From Pinus tabuliformis (lineage: Eukaryota > Streptophyta > Pinopsida > Pinales > Pinaceae), in assembly GCA_031772625.1 (NCBI GenBank), contig CM062812.1, positions 728,846,300 through 728,910,299 on the forward strand: a stretch of 64,000 nucleotides of DNA, written 5' to 3'. Under the pieces are notes generated by a model, which was not told the DNA's origin, searched no databases, and was given only the letters and a program-made list of their open reading frames with translations. The position numbers and the translations under genes were made by a program. Of this stretch, positions 34,801 through 45,450 are shown piece by piece (the first letter of the stretch is position 1; each line of letters begins with the position of its first letter).

Positions 34801-36310
34801 AATGTTAAACAATAAGGGGTTATACTAGTAGTATAGGGGCCTAACAAAAAGTATTCAGCATATGACTTGAAGCTAGCAATGATCATTCATGCCTTAAAAA
34901 TGTGGTGGCATTACCTATTAGGTAAGATTTCTGTTGATGATTTATCACCATTGTCAGATTAATTACTTCAAACAACCAACTCTAAATGCCACGCAAGCAC
35001 GTTGGGTAGATTTCTTAAGTGAATTCGATTTCGAAATCAAACATTTGAAAGGAAAAGAAATCAAGTGGCAGATGCTTTAAGTCGGAAGGTAAATTGTTTA
35101 TATCAAAATTTCTTTTAGTGAATCATGAACTACCTTTTTTCGGCGGATACAAGAATTAACCATGCAGGATTCAACATATAAACATTTATGACAACAAGAA
35201 AAAATTCCAAACAACCATGAACAACAATTGGGTTATGAAATAAATGCAAAAAATTTGTTGATTTATAGGAAGAGGATATATGTGCCTAACCAGCAACATC
35301 TTAAAAATTTAATTTTAGATGAATATCATAAGATTCCTTATGCAGGCCATCCCGGATACCAGAAAATGATTTCTGCCCTACAGAAGGAATTTTTCTGGCC
35401 TGGTATGAAGAAAGAGGTGGAAGAATATTTAGCCAAGTGCCTGGAGTGCCAGCAAGTGAAAGCTGAGCACCAACATCCAGCAGGATTACTTCACCCTCTG
35501 CCTATCCCAGAATGGAAATGGGAAACAATATCTATTGATTTCATTACCGGGCTACCTAAATCAAGAAAGAAAAACAACTCCATCATGGTGGTGGTGGACA
35601 AATTGAGCAAATCTGCTCATTTTATACCTGTCCAATCAACTTATAAAGCAGTCCAAATTGCTAACATTTTTATGCAGAACATTTTTAAACTACATGGAAT
35701 CCCCAAGATGATCATTTCCGACCGAGATGTAAAATTTACATCAGCCTTCTGGAAATCCCTCTTTGAGGGATTGGGCACACAACTGCACTTAAGTACTCCA
35801 TACCATCCACAAATGGATGGGCAGACTAACTGAGTAAATCAAGTTGTTGAAGACATGCTACGAAATTATGTAATGTAGTAGCCCACTAAATGGGAAGACT
35901 ATCTACACGTAGTAGGGTTTGCCTATAACAATGGGTACCATGCATCCTTACAGATGAATCCCTTTGAGGTATTATACGGGCGCAGTGCGAGACACCTTTG
36001 AGTTGGAGTGGACCAGAGGATAAGTTGTTGCTAGGGCTAGACATGTTAGAAGAGATGGAGGAAACAATGGAAAATGTACGAATCAATTTAAAGGCTACTC
36101 AGGACCGGAAAAAGAACTTTGTTGATCGAAAGACGAGCCTTTAGGAATTCCAAGTAGGGGATCATGTCTACATTCAAGTACAAGCCAAGAAAAGCACCTT
36201 GCAATGGACCGGGTGTGCTAAATTAGCACCCCTATTTTGCAAACCTTTTCAAAATCCTGGCTCAAATTAGACTGGTGGCTTACCAACTTGCTTTACCAGT
36301 CACATTTGTG
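31893..36310 (+). pseudogene. Element A gag-pol remains (fossil)
   Basis: In order: Gag with EAWLINMNKYF-like sequence (32,350-32,900) and a zinc knuckle CWGCGGPHYVKNC (33,013-33,051), a protease region (about 33,200-33,440) and RT (about 33,830-34,500, including [12 protein letters not shown] and LIDDILIYS). RNase H (about 34,640-35,100) and integrase (about 35,230-36,310, HPGYQKM, CLECQQVKAEH, ISIDFITGLP, YHPQMDGQTN) follow. It is broken in many places. A 73-bp foldback insertion sits in the RNase H part. Confidence 0.88.
34774..34846. mobile_element. 73-bp foldback insertion made of D-type LTR ends
   Basis: Flanked by a 5-bp TSD AAAAG (34,769-34,773 and 34,847-34,851) and bounded TG...CA. 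The right end, AGTAGTATAGGGGCCTAACA, matches the 3' terminus of element D's LTR. The left end, TGTTATGCCCCTATACTACT, is that same terminus inverted. The arms pair perfectly over at least 15 bp (CCCCTATACTACTAG / CTAGTAGTATAGGGG) around a loop of about 30 bases. It encodes nothing. Confidence 0.85.
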
Positions 36311-37143
36311 TAGAGAATTCCTAGAATTAGGAATAGCACAGGGGAGGGGGGGATTTACTGAAACAAGTAATCTCACGGCAAGGAGGAAATTAAAGTGCAT
36401 GTATTTTTTTAGACTCGACTCTGGAACAACGTATTCAAATAAGTGGAGATTCTTGTTATGATGGGAGTAGAAGTTATTCTCCAAATCTACAAAATAAGTT
36501 AACTTTTATAGATTGGCTAGTTTAAAGAGCAGTATCAGTAGATTATTGTTGTGTAATTAAGTACATAGTTTTCTTTCCTTAAAGTATTTCATAGGTGCAT
36601 AAGTAGAATGATTAACAAAAAACGAAGGAAAACCCATCTTTATATTCGAGAAAGAAACTGCAGTGAAAAGATAGAAAGAACTTAAATACAATAATAGGAG
36701 AAACAAAACTGAAAATGGATACGAGTTCAGCAGTAAGTACCACTAACATTCCAGACAGAGTTTTTAACATAGTTTAATAATTAAACTGGAAGAACTACGA
36801 CAATCATCTTTCTACCAGATTTATTTCCAAAAATTTCAGGTAGACAATTACTACTAAATAAAAGAAGTTTCCATGAAAGAAAGCACAACCGAAACTATAT
36901 ATAGTTAATGGTCATCATATCTAAATATTTTGCAATTAGAACCTACACAACTCTGTTTCCATATAAGAAATTTCAGTTCTTTAACCCTAGTCGAATAAAT
37001 GCATGCCGAATACAAATAATAATTATGAAAATTACCATGAATTCATACAAAGATTAATAGGAAAGCTTAAGCTTAAGGGCTAAAATGCAGTACAGGTAAC
37101 CATGAATTCCAGAGGTTCAAAATAGACTACAACCTTAGCCAAT
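36311..37143 (+). repeat. Element A 3' LTR, left part
   Basis: Matches the 5' LTR from AGAGAATTCCTAGAAT onward (23,365-23,434, then 29,331-30,310). It is interrupted at 37,143 by element E and resumes at 46,047. Confidence 0.85.
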
Positions 37144-37591
37144 TGTTGAGCTAATTTATTAACACAAATTAACACAAGTATTCATTATCAATCCAGGTTT
37201 GTAAAACTTGGAGGCAAGTCCACAGTGTATGCATATCAGGTATAGGATGTACATAGGATTAGGTATAGGATAAATGTAGAATGTAAATGTAGGATGTACA
37301 TAGGATAACTGGTATAAAATAATCGGTATGTAATGAATATGCATTCAGGTACTAACTTAATTTTAATGAGCTCTACAAATTTCTAAAAAAAATTGAATTT
37401 GCAAGAGCCAAATTTTGTACTCACAATACTTGTACTTCCCTAACAATATTGAATGATGTCTTCTGCAACTTGACAATATTGGATGATGTCTTCTGATTAA
37501 ATGTCTTAGATAGATTGAAATATAGAATTTATTTCTGCCTTCTGTTCTAGCATCCTTCATTAATTCTGGTTCTTTGATTGCCGATGTTTTT

Positions 37592-37799
37592 CAAGTCCCT
37601 CTGCAATTGATTCATAATAACTCAGGTCCCAACTGTCATGTACATTTTTATGCAATATGTACATGTTTTTTCTAACATTTCAGGTCCCTCTGCAATTAAT
37701 TCGTAATAACTCAAGTCCCTACTGTCATGCAATGTATACATGCTTTTTTTTTTAACATTTCAGGTTCATGCAGTATATACATGTTGTTTTCTAACATTT
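37592..37799 (+). repeat. Tandem repeat in element E leader (about 85-bp unit)
   Basis: Copies start at 37,592, 37,681 and 37,761, the last shortened. Each ends in a T-rich run plus TAACATTTC. The first two share GTCCCTCTGCAATT(G/A)ATTC and ACTGTCATG. Confidence 0.85.
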
Positions 37800-38059
37800 C
37801 ATAACCCTAAGTATATAACCCTAAGTATTTTTCCTCAAAGCAAAAGGGATCTAATGGGATGCAATAAGTTGAAACCTGCACAAACAAATAAAACATTAGT
37901 ATTATGGGAAATAATTTTAAACATGACCTAAATGGTCATTTTAAAATTAAAGAGATATATTACCAAACATAAGGGATATGCACATTATGAGACATATTGC
38001 AAAACATACAAAATCGAAATGATTTATGTATTAAACCTATCATAACGCATAAAAAGTAA

Positions 38060-38620
38060 TACTATTGGCAATGTGGTAATATGATGGTGTAAGGTTATCA
38101 TGGCAAAGCCCGATGGTAATATGATACGATGGTGTAAGGTTATTATAGCATGACCGGTGGTAATACAATGCAAACCCAATGAAAAACATGATGAATGAAT
38201 AATCGGCGAAGTCACATATGACAGTCATGCAATCAACGTGGCAATGAAGTAATGTACATATGGCAGTCAAGGTATGGTGAGTTGGTATGCAGGAGGACGG
38301 CCACGAATGGATTGGAGGACGACTACAAATGAATCAAACATAAGCTAAGGGAAATAGACAAAGGTATAATAAGTAAACCTAAGCTATAATCATAATAAAA
38401 AATGAATGCAAACGTAGAAATGATGAACCATACAAATAATTGCAAGCGGTTCCATTGCTATCGAAATAATTTCGATTTAGGCATGCAATATAGTTTGATG
38501 GTATGTGCATGGCATTCCGGTTAAAGGGACGACCACGAAGGCATTATCCAATGAAATATGTACACGACATTCCGGTTAGAGGACAGCAAACAAAACAGTT
38601 AAAACATTTTAAATAATAGA
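38060..38620 (+). repeat. Degenerate short repeats in element E leader
   Basis: GATGGTGTAAGGTTAT occurs near 38,082 and 38,129 within repeats of GGTAATATGAT. GACATTCCGGTTA or a near match occurs at about 38,510 and 38,566, and CACATATG(A/G)CAGTCA near 38,213 and 38,257. No coding frame is convincing. A donor-like AACAAAG/GTAAGTAAAA lies at 38,905-38,920. Confidence 0.6.
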
Positions 38621-40064
38621 GACAAGCCCTGTGCGCTAACAGTGAAGAGCTCCGCCTTTTTTGAAGCCACAGACCTCAGAACTGTGAATTTTCTTTGCCA
38701 TCATAGTCGTTGAGGCTCAGAGAGGACGGTGGATGTTGTAAGCCATTGGCATACAGTTGAGTGAGGAAGTAAAAACGGTTTGACAGAGAAAACAAACCGA
38801 GGAAATGGAGGTAGAAATATAGCACTGAGAAACTGGAGAGATAAGAAGGGTAAGCTGAGTAGATTGACGGAGGAAGAGGAGTCAATTAGCAAGAATCTTG
38901 TGGAGAACAAAGGTAAGTAAAAAAAATCTGATTCATTTCCTTAATATGATGGAGATTTTAGAGGAAATATCGGGATTTATCACCAAGATCTCTCAATGGA
39001 CTGTCTGTCATTTATTTATTTTTTGTTTGTGCCACCAGTCAACAAACAGGGGTATTTAATAGTGAGAAATGATATGAAATGCAGCTAATCGGGCCACGAA
39101 TCAAGGGGATTACGACACTTCAACAATAGTCAGGTATCTTCCATGAAATCGCCAAGTTTGCAGTTAAAATGAAGTGTTTATACAGTGAGTTTAAATGCAC
39201 AGGCAGTGGGCTTAATTGCACAAGCAATAAACTGTGACATAGCTTCAAGTTAATGAATGATTTATTAACTGTAGAATGGAGAAAAACAAAATAAAACTCA
39301 GCTGATAGATCCAGATCTTCCACGAAATTCTGAAATAGAGTGTCTCACTTAATTTTTTTTATTATTTTGAGTAATGAAATGAGGAATTTTCATGTAGTTT
39401 TGAAACGTGTAGCCTCTAAAAAATGCATAGTCTCTGAGCTTAAAACTACACTTGTGTTGTCAATCACATAAACATGTGCTTATATGGTTAGACAGTGTGA
39501 CAGAAGAACAAGTTTCAGTTTGATTGCATGAAGGAATTAGTCAATAAAAACAGAGTATTGGGCTTATATTTGAGTGCGCAAAGCCAGTTTGTTAAAACAA
39601 TAGTTGATTGCAAATTCACATTGCATGTTGATTGTATAAACAGTGAAGTGTTGCATGTCGATTTATACACAGTGCCTCAATTTAAACTCAGTGAATAAAA
39701 AACTAGTCTGAGTTTGATAGTAGGAGATTATATTAATAAAAACAAAAATTGTAACATGATTTTTGTTTTCTTTATATATTTTTATTTCAAAATAGAGTTC
39801 AATTTTTTTTACAGAGGTGTGTATAAAGAAGGATGTTTGATTGCATGAACAGAGCAGAGTGTTGAAATAGGGACAGTATTACTGAAGAGAGAGACAGAGG
39901 CCAAAAGAGACTGATTTAATTGTTTTAAAAAGCATCAAGGGAAAAGGTAAGCCTTCTATAAGCTTAACCAGAAAAGATTTTTATGAATAAATGCTTGTTA
40001 TTTGTCATTATTAAAGATGAAGTTAATGACAGTAGAAGCCTATATCCACTAGTTTACAGAGAAT

Positions 40065-40703
40065 ATGACAACTAGGATAGAGTCGAGATTTCAAATAGAA
40101 AACTGGAAGAAGGAAACAATAGAAAAGTTATATCAGGCAGGGCTCATAGGCTTCTTACAAAGATTTAATGGCCACAGTGAGGAAATAACAAGAGAATTTG
40201 TGAACAATTATAATCAGGAGCAAACAAGAGTAGGAAACATAATAATTCCAGTGACTCAGGAATTCATTTCACAAGCATTGGACCTTCCAATGATAGGAGA
40301 AAATTATCATAAGGGTTTTCATTTCAAGGAGAAAGCATGGACTTTCTTCCTGGAGAAAAATAGAAAGGGAACCTTTGACAGAGCCAAAGGTATACCTAGG
40401 GAGTGGTTCAATGAACCATGGGGAGAACTGGTTTTGATTATTCAAAAATTCCTCACTTGTGATAGGGGATACAGTGTGGCACATTTGTATCATATTAGAC
40501 TTCTTCAACACATTAAAGGAGAGGTCAAGATAAACCTACCATATTTCCTCTTTCGAAGCCTCCTAAAGATGATAGAATCAGTCAAAAATGAAAACAAGCC
40601 AAAAGAAGCACAGATTTATCATCAAGGGTTAATCAAAATTTTGGTAGAGTATCAAATAAAAACTCAGGGGTTGATTTGGAGAGAGTTTTTGAACCAAAAA
40701 TAA
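40065..40703 (+). CDS. Element E protein, putative plant-transposon-protein-like domain
   Basis: 212 residues, opening MTTRIESRFQIENWKKETIE. The pattern (a helical start, EFVNNYNQEQ, then VGNIIIPVTQEFISQALDLP and a basic middle) resembles a domain found in plant transposon-associated proteins of unknown function, in which a short strand-forming motif precedes an LP-containing helix. The resemblance is from memory and not certain. It is preceded by a long leader and lies 170 bp left of element D. It could be Gag-like. No enzymatic motif is seen. Confidence 0.45.
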   Translation: MTTRIESRFQIENWKKETIEKLYQAGLIGFLQRFNGHSEEITREFVNNYNQEQTRVGNIIIPVTQEFISQALDLPMIGENYHKGFHFKEKAWTFFLEKNRKGTFDRAKGIPREWFNEPWGELVLIIQKFLTCDRGYSVAHLYHIRLLQHIKGEVKINLPYFLFRSLLKMIESVKNENKPKEAQIYHQGLIKILVEYQIKTQGLIWREFLNQK

Positions 40704-40873
40704 TATGAGGAATAGGTCATTAAGGAACAAAACAAAGTAGAGCAAGAAACCATGGGTATGATGAGTTCACCTTTTTATCCCAGAACTAGAGCTAAAAAGC
40801 AAACCAACACAGTCATGCTTGAAAAGAAAACATCCATTATGTCCACTCCTAGGAGGCTTAGGAAGAGAAGTTC

Positions 40874-41206
40874 TGTTAAGAAACCAGCTCAAGAAAAGAT
40901 AGAAAATATAGATCAACGCCTTAGAATTCAGCCTCTTCGAGGGGGCAACCTCCTTTACATTACATAAATGAATAATTCTTGGATGATACAAATAAAAAGA
41001 CCTCCTTTCTATATATAGGAGTCTAAGGGGTCATAACATAATCAGAGCCGACATAACAATAATAATGTAAGGGCACAATAATAACAATAGTGGGGTTCTA
41101 TGGGGCACAATAGTAACAATATGGGCACTACATGGGTACATCAATATAATAAGTGGGTTATACTAATAACAATAAGGGGTTACACTAGTAGTATAGGGGC
41201 CTAACA
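40874..41206 (-). repeat. Element D 3' LTR
   Basis: 333 bp, TGTTAAGAAACC...AGGGGCCTAACA on plus. It keeps the CTCCTTTCTATATATAGGAG TATA palindrome seen in R. Confidence 0.93.
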
Positions 41207-41234
41207 TGCCCCTCTCCTTCAAAAAGCGTTGTCC

Positions 41235-42749
41235 TCAACGCTTGAGTAGTTCTTGATGCTTTTGTATAAAATTCTTGTCCTCCCATGTGGAATATTCAGC
41301 GGGTAAGTTCTTCCACTTGATGAGATACTCTGAAATTGATCTATTTCGTAGCTGTCGGGTTCTTGTTTCTGTGACTGCTCCAGGTTCCAATATGATTTTT
41401 CCTTCTTCTTCAATTTCTAGCAATATTGTTTGAATTGGGATCTTTTGCAACTTTTGAATAAGTGGCCATACTTCTTCATCCTTCTTCCATTCATCCCTTG
41501 CTTCGTTTATCCAATCTGGTTGGATAATATAAATAGCACAAAACAATGCTTCCACATCCTCATCCTTGAAGAGTCTTCCCATTCGGTAAGGTCGCCATTT
41601 TTTAAGTGCATGTAGTATTGCCAACATTTCCTTCTCATAAATAGCTTGCTTGAGATGTAGCAGTAAAAATACCCAATCACCTACATCAAAACATTTTTCA
41701 CTGCGATGTTGATCTACCTGTTGTTTCGTTTCATTTTGCACCGAAGTGGCGTTGTCCTTTAAAAGTTGGAGAACTTGTTGTTGATGCTCGATGTGATCTT
41801 TCACTGCTTGAACCTTTTTCTTCTTGATATGTCCTTCTATCTCTAGAGTTTGAGGAGTGGTAATTTCTTCCAATCCTTTACAAGATATGGTCGGATTCAT
41901 TTCTTGATGCTCAATGTGATCTTTCACTTCTTGAACATTTTTCTTCTTTATATGTCCTTCTATCTTGATAGTTTGACGAGTGGTAATTTCAAACAATGAA
42001 TTACAAGATATGGTTGGATTCATTTCTTCTTTCTCTATGTGATCTTTCACTTCTTGCACCTTTCTCTTCTTGATATGTCCTTCTATCTTGAGAGTTTGAG
42101 GAGTGGTAATTATTGCCAATGCTTTACAAGATATGGTCTGATTCATTTCTTCTTTCTCTGGGGTGGGGTCCTGGCGTATATCTTTTTCTTTTGATGTTTC
42201 TTGATCCTTTTCTTCCTCTTCTTTATATTCTATGTAAAATAATTTATTCTCAGCACACTTATGACATTTAGTGCATTTGCTATCACAATTGTAACAAAGC
42301 CCTTTTTCTCTTTTTTCTTCCAATTGTTGTGGTGTAACCCTTGTAGGTTGTGGAAGGCTAGGAGAAACAACACTTCCATCTTTATAGTTGTGAGGGGTAT
42401 GCTTCCTGGTTTCCATAATTTTGCTTTCCACTATGTCACAAAGCCCTTTTACTCTTTCCAATTGTTGTGGTGTTGCTCTAAAGAAGGTATTGCTCTTTGT
42501 ATCCTCATAATGTGCTATCATTTCCTCCGTGAAAATTGACCACGTAACAAGTTGTTTACGAGAACAAAGCCCTTCGTACCATAAAAATTGATCTGGTTCT
42601 AAAAATGAAGATGCAATACATACCTTTTGTAACAGTTGTACACCATGTAGATCAAAATATTGCTCCATTTGAAGTATCCAATTTACCGGATCCTTGCTAT
42701 CAAACTTCCTCATCTTGCTTTTTCTTGATTTTAGGAGCTCGACCTTCAA
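41235..42749 (-). CDS. Element D open frame: Gag-like, zinc knuckle, 39-residue repeats, chromodomain-like end
   Basis: 504 codons without interruption. The Gag-like N-terminus (KMRKFDSKDPVNWILQMEQY) parallels R. A zinc knuckle (CYNCDSKCTKCHKC) follows, then an acidic Glu/Lys stretch and four tandem repeats of about 39 residues built on MN(P/Q)TISC, TTPQT(L/I)(K/E)IEGHIKK and VKDHIE. Short segments related to RNase H and integrase follow, and the frame ends in [20 protein letters not shown], a chromodomain core. The family is known to use chromodomains to target integration. Whether this product is made or used is unknown. Confidence 0.7.
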   Translation of the reverse strand: MKVELLKSRKSKMRKFDSKDPVNWILQMEQYFDLHGVQLLQKVCIASSFLEPDQFLWYEGLCSRKQLVTWSIFTEEMIAHYEDTKSNTFFRATPQQLERVKGLCDIVESKIMETRKHTPHNYKDGSVVSPSLPQPTRVTPQQLEEKREKGLCYNCDSKCTKCHKCAENKLFYIEYKEEEEKDQETSKEKDIRQDPTPEKEEMNQTISCKALAIITTPQTLKIEGHIKKRKVQEVKDHIEKEEMNPTISCNSLFEITTRQTIKIEGHIKKKNVQEVKDHIEHQEMNPTISCKGLEEITTPQTLEIEGHIKKKKVQAVKDHIEHQQQVLQLLKDNATSVQNETKQQVDQHRSEKCFDVGDWVFLLLHLKQAIYEKEMLAILHALKKWRPYRMGRLFKDEDVEALFCAIYIIQPDWINEARDEWKKDEEVWPLIQKLQKIPIQTILLEIEEEGKIILEPGAVTETRTRQLRNRSISEYLIKWKNLPAEYSTWEDKNFIQKHQELLKR

Positions 42750-43301
42750 ACGACTATAACTCTGTACTTTCGGATCTTTAAGTTCTCAAATTGTGACCTA
42801 TAGTAGCCCTCTGTGTCCTCTTTCCAATGCCACCAATCTGATCCAAATTGGATTCTCTAAGAAAGAATTATGCACAATCTCCCAAGATGACCTGATTATA
42901 GACCTTTCCAGAAGAGCGAAATTGTATGAAGTGCCATGTGTCACTGTTTCGACCTTTAGATCTGAAAACTGCATACAAGAAACTACAGTCCGTACTCTTT
43001 CTGCACCTTCTCATGAAATTTCAATCCGATCCCCAGAGAGAAAGTTATGGCGATTTTCCCCAGGTCACCTATTTTGAATGTAATTCAGGAGTCTGCAAAA
43101 GGACCAACTTCCTCAGATCATATCTCCGCAAATATCATGCGAAAAGCTCTGAAATTCAGACCCAAGGTTCAGCGTGATTTCATCTCAAATGGGTCTTTTT
43201 TTGTGACTTCTGAAACGTCACATAAAAAAAGTTATAGCGAAAATGCCACGATGACCTGTTTGGAGCAGCGAAACCCTAGAATCCAAAGCTCTGATACCAA
43301 A

Positions 43302-43634
43302 TGTTATGAAACCAGCTCAAGAAAAGATAGAAAAGATAGATCAACGCCTCAGAATTCAGCCTCTTCGAGGGGGCAACCTCCTTTACATTACATAAATGAA
43401 TAATTCTTGGATGATACAAATGAAAAGACCTCCTTTCTATATATAGGAGTCTAAGGGGTCATAACATAATCAGAGCCGACATAACAATAATAATGTAAGG
43501 GCACAATAATAACAATAGTGGGCTTCTATGGGGCACAATAGTAACAATATGGGCACTACATGGGTACATCAATATAATAATTGGGTTATACTAATAACAA
43601 TAAAGGGTTATTCTAGTAGTATAGGGGCCTAACA
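43302..43634 (-). repeat. Element D 5' LTR
   Basis: 333-bp partner of 40,874-41,206. On its inner side lies the PBS, TGGTATCAGAGC on the minus strand, at 43,288-43,299. Confidence 0.93.
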
Positions 43635-44199
43635 AGTTCAATTGAAACAAGTAGCAGAGACCAAGAAATACAAATTGTGGAAACACGTTCTACAGGGAAA
43701 CAAGCAGAGGATATTATTGAGGAAGAAGTTCTAGAGAAGGATTCTTATTTTGATGATGTGGCAGCAACATCATTTATTAAAAACAAATAGGAGCTTGAAA
43801 AGGAATTACACTTGAGAAAAATTAGAGAATTAACATACCAACTTGAAATAAACAAGATTTTGGAAAAGCATTTGAAAAAGGAAAACAAATCAAATAAAAA
43901 GAATAATAAAAAGTTGGTTAAAGAGAATGAAAAGTTAGCTGAAGAAATATGAAAGCTAAAGAGGAAGAATGATCTAATTTGCAAGCAGACATTCAAATGG
44001 CTCAAGGAAAAGAACATGTGGAAAGGTAAATATCAAAAACAAAAGGTTAAGGCTACTTTGTATAGAGAAGAACATGACACAGGGATGGATTATTTGTTAG
44101 AGGCAGCACAGCAAGAGGCATCAAGGTCCAGAACAGCATGCACAGCAGGGGTAAGAAGATCCAAAAGGAAGCAGCAAGCATGAGGACATGCTTGAAGAT

Positions 44200-44213
44200 C
44201 AGTAAGGGGGAGA
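44200..44213 (+). other. Polypurine tract of element E
   Basis: AGTAAGGGGGAGA stands immediately before TGTTGGCCC, the expected junction of interior and 3' LTR. Confidence 0.7.
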
Positions 44214-44805
44214 TGTTGGCCCTCAGTTTTGGTCTATTTTTGCTTGAGGAAACTTACTTAATCCTTATATTTTCCATCTATTTTCCATTATATCCATCCC
44301 ATTTTGATGTATTTCATGCATATTCAGGTATTTAATTTTAATTTTTCAATTTCTAAAGTTTTTATGAAAATTTGATTTCAAGTGCAAATTTTGGACAGAA
44401 TCAAAAATTCCCGTAATAGCTATGTGGATGACATATTTGCAGGACACTTGGGCTCAAGTTGGATGCACGGATGGAAAGCTTGGGAACTAGGACTAAACTA
44501 GTTCCACTTGATTCGGTCAAAACAAGCTTTATTAGGCCCGGTCAAGGCTGGTCAAACAGGACTAGTCACCAAGAAAATCCCTAGGAAATAGGGCATTTTT
44601 GTGATTTCATGGGATTGTCCATATTTCTTGGGATGGATTGAATGAATTCGAATTAGATAGACGGATATGAATAGATATTATTGTTAGAGAGACTTTAGAG
44701 TATTTTGTTTTATAAACTTCTATTTAAGCCAAGACTTTGAAGGCTTATAATATGTAATTTTTGTATAACTTTATGCTGAGACATTTGGATTTTGGAGATT
44801 AATTT
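44214..44805 (+). repeat. Element E LTR start, forward arm of a long inverted repeat
   Basis: 592 bp from TGTTGGCCCTCAG to TTTGGAGATTAATTT. The reverse complement of 45,451-46,041 matches it at roughly 95%. LTR-type TG start after a polypurine tract. Confidence 0.85.
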
Positions 44806-45450
44806 GAAAAACCTGTTCTACTTTCATTTTGTTGTTCATTGATGTGGATGAGTGACTTAAGGTTCAAAATTTGATAGCAACCTCAAGTGTGCAAGGCAAG
44901 GGTGGAGGGCCCCCACTCCAAGCTAAGTACACTTCATTGTTAGATTAGCTTAATTTTCATAAACTGGTTACTTTAGAATATGTTTACTTGCTTTATTTTA
45001 GATTTGCTTATGAATTGATGTGTGATAATTTATATTTTTGAATTTTAGTTTGTTTATCATTTTAGTAATATGGGACAACAAAGTGTTCAAGTTGAATTCT
45101 CCTTCTATTGAATTGATAGATCAAAACTAGAATTCTTCTTTGTTACATGCAAACAGTTTTTCTTACGTACTTTCAGTATCCCAATGATAGCATAATGATG
45201 AATGAATTGTGATGAAAAATGCCTAAATATCTCTTAAGTTAAGAGTCTCCTTCATTGTTGATTTATGCATCTTAAGCTATTGTTAATTCATGATTTCTGA
45301 TTTCTATTCATTAAAGTGATAATTGAGAGAGAATGACACAAATTGATTTATTAAGTTAAGAGCCACTTCATCTTTCATACATTGCAAAAGTGAGTTAGAA
45401 ATTGTTAATATAGGCTTATATTTTTAAGATGTACTTCTTTATTACTTCAA
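44806..45450 (+). other. Spacer between element E inverted arms
   Basis: AT-rich, no gene. Small palindromes occur at GTGGAGGGCCCCCAC (about 44,906) and CTCTTAAGTTAAGAG (about 45,232). A TTAAGTTAAGAG motif recurs near 45,351. It is probably the remainder of the LTR. Confidence 0.5.

Larger units (their letters stand above)
40874..43634 (-). mobile_element. Element D: short, non-autonomous relative of element R
   Basis: 2,761 bp with 333-bp LTRs (40,874-41,206 and 43,302-43,634) and TSD AGTTC (40,869-40,873 and 43,635-43,639). It has the same initiator-Met PBS (43,288-43,299) and the same polypurine tract as R, and LTRs clearly related to R's. Its interior holds Gag-like, zinc-knuckle, repeat and chromodomain-like parts but no complete protease-RT-integrase core, so it would depend on a relative such as R. 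About nine LTR differences (about 2.7%) make it somewhat older than R. As a short element it looks structurally complete. Confidence 0.92.

Noticed and set aside
38676-38910. Two overlapping minus frames in element E leader
   Set aside because: No motif, and the plus strand shows repetitive leader sequence. Overlap in two frames suggests chance.
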